This document shows, in pieces, positions 14,324 through 18,634 of a stretch of 18,634 nt of DNA (position 1 is the first letter of the stretch; the number at the start of each line of letters is the position of its first letter). The stretch is taken from NCBI GenBank assembly GCA_039933175.1, contig JBDTOR010000035.1:1-18634 (forward strand). Reading direction: 5' to 3'. Made by a program: the position numbers and the translations under genes. The notes under the pieces were generated by a model. The model saw only the letters and a program-made list of their open reading frames with translations, did no database searches and was not told the DNA's origin. This DNA comes from Hyphomicrobium_A sp039933175 (GTDB lineage: Bacteria; Pseudomonadota; Alphaproteobacteria; Rhizobiales; Hyphomicrobiaceae).

Positions 14324-14522
14324 ACGGGCGAAACAGAGGCCGGTTGCACAAGCCTTCGCTTTGCAGGGCTATGATGCCTGCCCGAACTTAGCTGCTGGCC
14401 ACCGGCACTCGCATGCTGGTGGTCGGCGGATTTACTATTGCTCGGATAAACTGGCGCGGCTCGCGACGGAAAGCGTGGTTAACTTCCGTTGAACAGCCGA
14501 GCCGGCGGTTTTGAGAGTTTCG
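14324..14522. promoter_or_regulatory. Intergenic region before the second efflux operon
   Basis: About 200 bases without a supportable gene. An 8-bp hairpin with one G-T pair (CCACCGGC at 14399-14406, GCTGGTGG at 14415-14422, loop of 8) could follow the doxX transcript. An AT-richer segment at 14429-14450 (GATTTACTATTGCTCGGATAAA) is the likeliest promoter area. An imperfect dyad GTTAAC-TTCC-GTTGAAC near 14478-14494 lies about 30 bases before the adaptor start and could be an operator, but this is weak. Confidence 0.3.
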
Positions 14523-15794
14523 ATGCGTCCCAGCTACGTCGTCATGATCCTCGTAGCGGCGGCCGTGGCAGCTATGGCCGCGGTCGGGCCATTGCGCGGG
14601 CGTAGCGTCGAATCCGGTTTTGAGAACGTCGGGAGCGCCATCCAATCGGCGTTCTCCGTATTCCGCGGCGGCGCCAAGAAGGCGACCGCAAAAGCCGCTG
14701 CGCCAGCGCTCACAGTTAGTCAGCCCATCGCCCGCCAGGTCATCGAGTGGGATGAGTTCACCGGTCGCTTCGCAGCGGTCGAATCCGTCGAGGTGCGTGC
14801 ACGCGTCTCCGGCTATCTCACCGAAGTGAAATTCACCGACGGTCAGGACGTGAAGAAAGGCGATCTGCTGTTCACCATTGATCCGCGCCCCTTCGAGCGA
14901 GCGCTGGACCAGGCCAAGGCGCAGCTCGATCAGGCAAAGGTGAGCGTCAGCAACGCGCGGCTCGACGTGGAGCGCGGCCGCCCGCTCGTGCAGCGCGACT
15001 ACATCTCCAAAAAGACATTCGACGATCGCGAGAACCTGATGCGCGAAGCAGAGTCCCTGGTGAAGATCGCCGAGGCGCGCGTCAAGGCCGCCGAGCTGGA
15101 GCTCAGCTTCTGCCGCATCACGGCGCCGATCTCCGGCCGCATGAGTCGCACGCTGGTGACGCCCGGAAACTTCGTCAGCGGCGGCGGCTCCGACACCGGC
15201 TCGACCATCCTCACCACCATCGTCATGCAGGACCCGATCTACATCTACTTCGATGTGAGCGAGAACAACGCCCTCAAGTACCAGCGCATGTCGCAGGCTA
15301 GCGGCAAGACGGGCGACGGCATCCTTGGTGCCGCCGTCGGCGTTGGCCTGCCCGACGAGACCGGCTTCCCACATGGTGCCAAGCTCGACTTCCTCGAGAA
15401 CCGCCTGGACGAAGGCACCGGTACGCTGCGCGCCCGCGCCATCCTCGCCAACAAGGACCGCCTCTTCTCGCCCGGCATGTTCGCGCGCGTGCGGCTACAA
15501 GGCTCGCCCGAGTACGAGGCACTGATGCTGCCCGACGAGGCCGTCGGCACCGACCAGGCGACGCGCTTCGTGTATGTGGTCGGCGACGACGATATCCCAG
15601 TGCGGCGCACCGTCGAGTTGGGGCCCCTCGAAGACGGCCTGCGCGTCATCCGCAAAGGCTTGAAATCCGAAGACTGGGTGATCCTGCGCGGCCAGCAGCG
15701 CGTGCGAGCGGGCCAGAAGATCGTGCCGCGGCGCGCGCCGCTCACCGTCTCGGACGCCGCGCCCGGTGCCAGCGCACCGCCGGCAAAGCCGTAA
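14523..15794 (+). CDS. RND efflux periplasmic adaptor, MexE/OqxA-like
   Basis: The adaptor of a second, different efflux pump; 423 residues. A signal anchor (YVVMILVAAAVAAMAAVG) comes first, then an unusually long linker of about 45 residues before the folded part starts at IEWDEFTGRFAAVESVEVRA. The lipoyl half-motif VSGYLTEVKFTDGQDVKKGD, the coiled-coil hairpin (about residues 120-195, with DYISKKTFDDRENL at its turn) and the second lipoyl half CRITAPISGRMSRTLVTPGN follow. Barrel and membrane-proximal motifs are IYIYFDVSENNALKYQRM, DEGTGTLRARAILAN and FSPGMFARVRL. The WDEFTGR opening and the VSENNALKY segment are typical of MexE-type adaptors rather than MdtA. There is no lipobox. The ATG at 14523 has GAGAG upstream; an in-frame TTG at 14511 is less likely. 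The pump gene starts 18 bases after its stop. Confidence 0.9.
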   Translation: MRPSYVVMILVAAAVAAMAAVGPLRGRSVESGFENVGSAIQSAFSVFRGGAKKATAKAAAPALTVSQPIARQVIEWDEFTGRFAAVESVEVRARVSGYLTEVKFTDGQDVKKGDLLFTIDPRPFERALDQAKAQLDQAKVSVSNARLDVERGRPLVQRDYISKKTFDDRENLMREAESLVKIAEARVKAAELELSFCRITAPISGRMSRTLVTPGNFVSGGGSDTGSTILTTIVMQDPIYIYFDVSENNALKYQRMSQASGKTGDGILGAAVGVGLPDETGFPHGAKLDFLENRLDEGTGTLRARAILANKDRLFSPGMFARVRLQGSPEYEALMLPDEAVGTDQATRFVYVVGDDDIPVRRTVELGPLEDGLRVIRKGLKSEDWVILRGQQRVRAGQKIVPRRAPLTVSDAAPGASAPPAKP

Positions 15795-15812
15795 CGCGGG
15801 CCAGAACCGGAC

Positions 15813-18634
15813 ATGCGCCTCTCCCATTTCTTTATCGACCGCCCGATTTTCGCTTCCGTCATCTCGCTCATCATCGTGATCGTTGGGACGATCGCCTATC
15901 TGACGCTGCCGGTGGCGCAGTTCCCCGAGATCGTGCCGCCGACGATCTCCGTCACGACGTCATACCCGGGCGCCAATGCGGTCACCGTCTCCGACACGGT
16001 CGCCTCCGTCATCGAGCAAGAGGTGAACGGCGTCGAGGGCATGATCTACATGTATTCCCAGTCGACCGACGACGGGAACATGTCGCTCAGCGTCACTTTC
16101 GACATCGGCACCGACATCGACAAGGCACAGGTGCTGGTCCAGAACCGCATCGCCGTGGCCGAACCGCGGCTGCCCGAGGAAGTGCGCCGCAACGGTATTC
16201 TCGTCAACAAGCGTTCGCCCGACCTGCTGCTGGTCGTGCACCTCGTGTCGCCCGACAAGACCTACGACCAGGTCTACATCTCCAACTACGCACTGCTCAA
16301 CGTGAAGGACGAGTTGGCGCGCATTCCCGGCGTCGGCGACGTGACGCTGTTCGGCTCGCGCGAATACTCCATGCGCATCTGGCTCGACCCCGAGCGCATC
16401 GCCCTGCGCGGCATGACAGCAGACGAGGTCATGGCGGCGCTACGGGCGCAGAACCTGCAGGTCGCCGGCGGCGCGCTCGGCCAGCCGCCGCAGCCCAATA
16501 TGGGCGCATTTCAAATGTCCCTGCAGCTGAAGGGGCGCCTGTTGCAGCCGGCCGAGTTCGAGAACATCGTGCTCAAGACCGGGGCCAACGGACGCGTCGT
16601 GCGCGTCAAGGACGTCGGCCGCGTTGAGCTCGGAGCGCTCAGCTACACGACCTACGGCTACCAGGACAGCTTTCCCGCCACCGTGATGCCGATCACGCAG
16701 CAGCCGGGCTCCAACGCTATCGATACGGCAAACGCCATCAAGGCCGAGATGAAGCGCTTGTCGGAGCGTTTCCCCAAGGGTCTCGAATACCGCATCATCT
16801 ATAACCCGACGGAGTTCGTCGAAGCCTCGATCTCCGAGCTGTACCTAACCATCATCGAGGCCGTGTTCCTCGTCGTCGTCGTCGTGCTGCTGTTCCTGCA
16901 GACGTGGCGGGCGACGATCATCCCGCTCGTCGCCATACCGGTGTCGCTGATCGGCACGTTCGCGGTGATGCAGGGGCTCGGCTTCTCCATCAACATGCTG
17001 ACTCTGTTCGGGCTCGTTCTCGCCGTTGGCATCGTGGTCGACGACGCGATCGTCGTGGTCGAAAACGTCGAACGCAAGCTGAGCGAGGGGCTGTCGGCGC
17101 CCGAGGCGGCACACGTCACCATGAACGAGGTCGGCGCCGCGCTGATCGCCATCGCGCTGGTGCTGACCGCGGTGTTCATACCGACGGCATTCATCGGCGG
17201 CATCACCGGCATGTTCTACAAACAGTTCGCGGTGACGGTGGCGACGGCGACCATCATATCGGCATTCAACTCGCTCACCTTGAGCCCGGCGCTGTGCGCC
17301 ATACTTCTGCAGCCGCACACCACGCACGAACACGAAAGCCTGCTGATGCGGCCGGTGCACGCCGGCTTCCGGCTGTTCAACAAGGCGTTCGACAAGCTCG
17401 CCGCCGTCTACGCCCGCGTAGTCCGCGGCGTTATTGCCGGCTGGCCGGCGGTGCTGGTGGTCTATGCCGTGCTGCTCGGCTGCGCCGTCTGGCTGGTGAT
17501 GCATACGCCCACCGGATTTATTCCGAAGATGGACCGCGGCATCGTAACCGTATCGCTGCAGCTACCGCAGGGCGCATCGCTGCAAAGGACCGATGAGGTC
17601 GTGCGGCGGGCCAACAAGATCGTGCTCGAAACGCGCGGCGTCGCCCACACCTCGACCTATACGGGGCGCTCGGGTTCGACCGGATCCAATTCGAGCAACC
17701 TGGGGCTGATCAACGCCGTCATTTCCGATCCGCGCGAGCGCGCCAAGCAGGGGCTGACGGTCGACAAGATCGCCGAAGACATCACCGCGCGGCTGAACGA
17801 CATCGAGGAATCGAAGACCACCGTCACCATTCCTCCGCCGGTGCGCGGCATGGGCGGCCAGACGGGCTTTTCGATGCGCCTGCAGAACCGCGCCAACATG
17901 ACCCCGTCACAGTTCGAAAAGGTGGCCAACGACTTTATCGCCTCGGCCAATCAGGTGCCCGGCATCCGCAACGTGTTCACCACCTTCTCGACCGGCACGC
18001 CGCAACTCTACGTCGACGTCGATCGCGACAAGGCACAGATGCTGCACGTGCCGCTGGAGGCGATCTTCGAGGCGCTGCGCGTCTATCTCGGCTCCGCCTA
18101 CGTCAACGACTTCAATATGTTTGGGCGAACTTTCCGCGTCACGGCGCAGGCCGACGCCGGCTTCCGCATGCAGCCCGAGAACGTGGCGCGCATCCGCGTG
18201 CGCAATGAATCCGGCCAGATGGTGCCACTCGCCAACCTTGTCAATTTCCGCAATGTCGCCGGCCCCGACCGTATGCCGCGCTACAATCTGTTCCCCACCG
18301 TCGAGGTGAACGGCTCCACGCAGCCCGGAGTCAGTACCGGTCAGGCGCTGACGCTTATGGCCGACCTCGCCAAGGCCGAATTGCCCGAGGGCATAACCTA
18401 CGAGTGGACCGACCTGTCGTATCAGGAGGCCAAGGTCGGCAGCACGGGGTATTACATCTTCGCCCTGTCCGTGATCTTCGTGTTCCTGGCGCTGGCAGCG
18501 CAGTTCGAGAGCTGGTCGCTGCCGCTGGCCATTATTCTCATCGTGCCGATGTGCCTGCTCAGCGCGCTGTTCGGCGTCACGCTGCACGGGCAGGACATCA
18601 ACATCCTGACGCAGATCGGCTTCATCGTGCTCAT
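15813..18634 (+). CDS. RND efflux pump, MexF/AcrB-like (cut off by the window end)
   Basis: The inner-membrane pump paired with the preceding adaptor. The frame is open from the ATG at 15813 to the end of the window: 940 complete codons and no stop. Relatives have about 1045-1060 residues, so roughly 110 are missing. It starts MRLSHFFIDRPIFASVISL, and the porter-domain text EVNGVEGMIYMYSQSTDDG, YISNYALLNVKDELARIPG and AGGALGQPPQP resembles MexF. Helix 4 has D410 and D411 in GIVVDDAIVVVEN. The mid-protein helix FLVVVVVLLFLQTWRATIIP and the second-half start PTGFIPKMDRG are normal. The conserved lysine of helix 10 lies just past the window end and cannot be checked. The serine-glycine loop RSGSTGSNSSN near residue 620 is unusually polar. 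This HAE1 pump should act as a homotrimer, unlike the MdtBC-type pair. Confidence 0.92.
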   Translation, partial: MRLSHFFIDRPIFASVISLIIVIVGTIAYLTLPVAQFPEIVPPTISVTTSYPGANAVTVSDTVASVIEQEVNGVEGMIYMYSQSTDDGNMSLSVTFDIGTDIDKAQVLVQNRIAVAEPRLPEEVRRNGILVNKRSPDLLLVVHLVSPDKTYDQVYISNYALLNVKDELARIPGVGDVTLFGSREYSMRIWLDPERIALRGMTADEVMAALRAQNLQVAGGALGQPPQPNMGAFQMSLQLKGRLLQPAEFENIVLKTGANGRVVRVKDVGRVELGALSYTTYGYQDSFPATVMPITQQPGSNAIDTANAIKAEMKRLSERFPKGLEYRIIYNPTEFVEASISELYLTIIEAVFLVVVVVLLFLQTWRATIIPLVAIPVSLIGTFAVMQGLGFSINMLTLFGLVLAVGIVVDDAIVVVENVERKLSEGLSAPEAAHVTMNEVGAALIAIALVLTAVFIPTAFIGGITGMFYKQFAVTVATATIISAFNSLTLSPALCAILLQPHTTHEHESLLMRPVHAGFRLFNKAFDKLAAVYARVVRGVIAGWPAVLVVYAVLLGCAVWLVMHTPTGFIPKMDRGIVTVSLQLPQGASLQRTDEVVRRANKIVLETRGVAHTSTYTGRSGSTGSNSSNLGLINAVISDPRERAKQGLTVDKIAEDITARLNDIEESKTTVTIPPPVRGMGGQTGFSMRLQNRANMTPSQFEKVANDFIASANQVPGIRNVFTTFSTGTPQLYVDVDRDKAQMLHVPLEAIFEALRVYLGSAYVNDFNMFGRTFRVTAQADAGFRMQPENVARIRVRNESGQMVPLANLVNFRNVAGPDRMPRYNLFPTVEVNGSTQPGVSTGQALTLMADLAKAELPEGITYEWTDLSYQEAKVGSTGYYIFALSVIFVFLALAAQFESWSLPLAIILIVPMCLLSALFGVTLHGQDINILTQIGFIVL

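Noticed and set aside
14478..14494. Dyad GTTAAC-TTCC-GTTGAAC as a TetR-type operator
   Set aside because: The two halves match imperfectly and no TetR gene is nearby; kept only as a remark in the intergenic entry.

Overview
The window is GC-rich, densely packed bacterial DNA. Its gene families and codon use suggest an alphaproteobacterium, probably of the Hyphomicrobiales (inferred from the protein sequences; no rRNA or other marker gene is present). I saw no tRNA, rRNA, CRISPR array, insertion sequence or phage gene. The genes look chromosomal and almost all encode membrane or envelope proteins.

Left part (1-4590). A seven-helix membrane diguanylate cyclase (GGEEF active site, no inhibitory site) meets tail to tail with a secreted trypsin-like serine protease on the minus strand. 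Divergent from the protease are a 93-residue protein of unknown function, an AzgA-type (NCS2) purine permease, and a 75-residue single-helix membrane protein.

Middle part (4591-12495). A leader of about 320 bases precedes a compact operon of three genes: a periplasmic adaptor and two different RND pump subunits, in the order of E. coli mdtA-mdtB-mdtC. The reading frames overlap by 4 bases (adaptor/first pump) or are 4 bases apart (first/second pump), which fits fixed-ratio synthesis of a mixed MdtBC-type trimer. There is no outer-membrane channel gene, so the operon must use one encoded elsewhere.

Right part (12496-14323). An ECF sigma factor overlaps by 4 bases the gene of a six-helix NrsF-type (DUF1109) anti-sigma factor. 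A DoxX-family membrane protein follows. A sequence GTAACG-N16-CGAA, which matches the promoter I recall for the Caulobacter sigF regulon, lies just upstream of the sigma factor and suggests autoregulation. The NrsF protein keeps two cysteines 50 residues apart. The set looks like a stress-sensing module inserted between two drug-efflux operons.

End (14324-18634). A second efflux operon starts here: a MexE-type adaptor and a MexF/AcrB-type RND pump that runs off the end of the window after 940 codons. No TetR, LysR or two-component regulator adjoins either efflux operon within the window.
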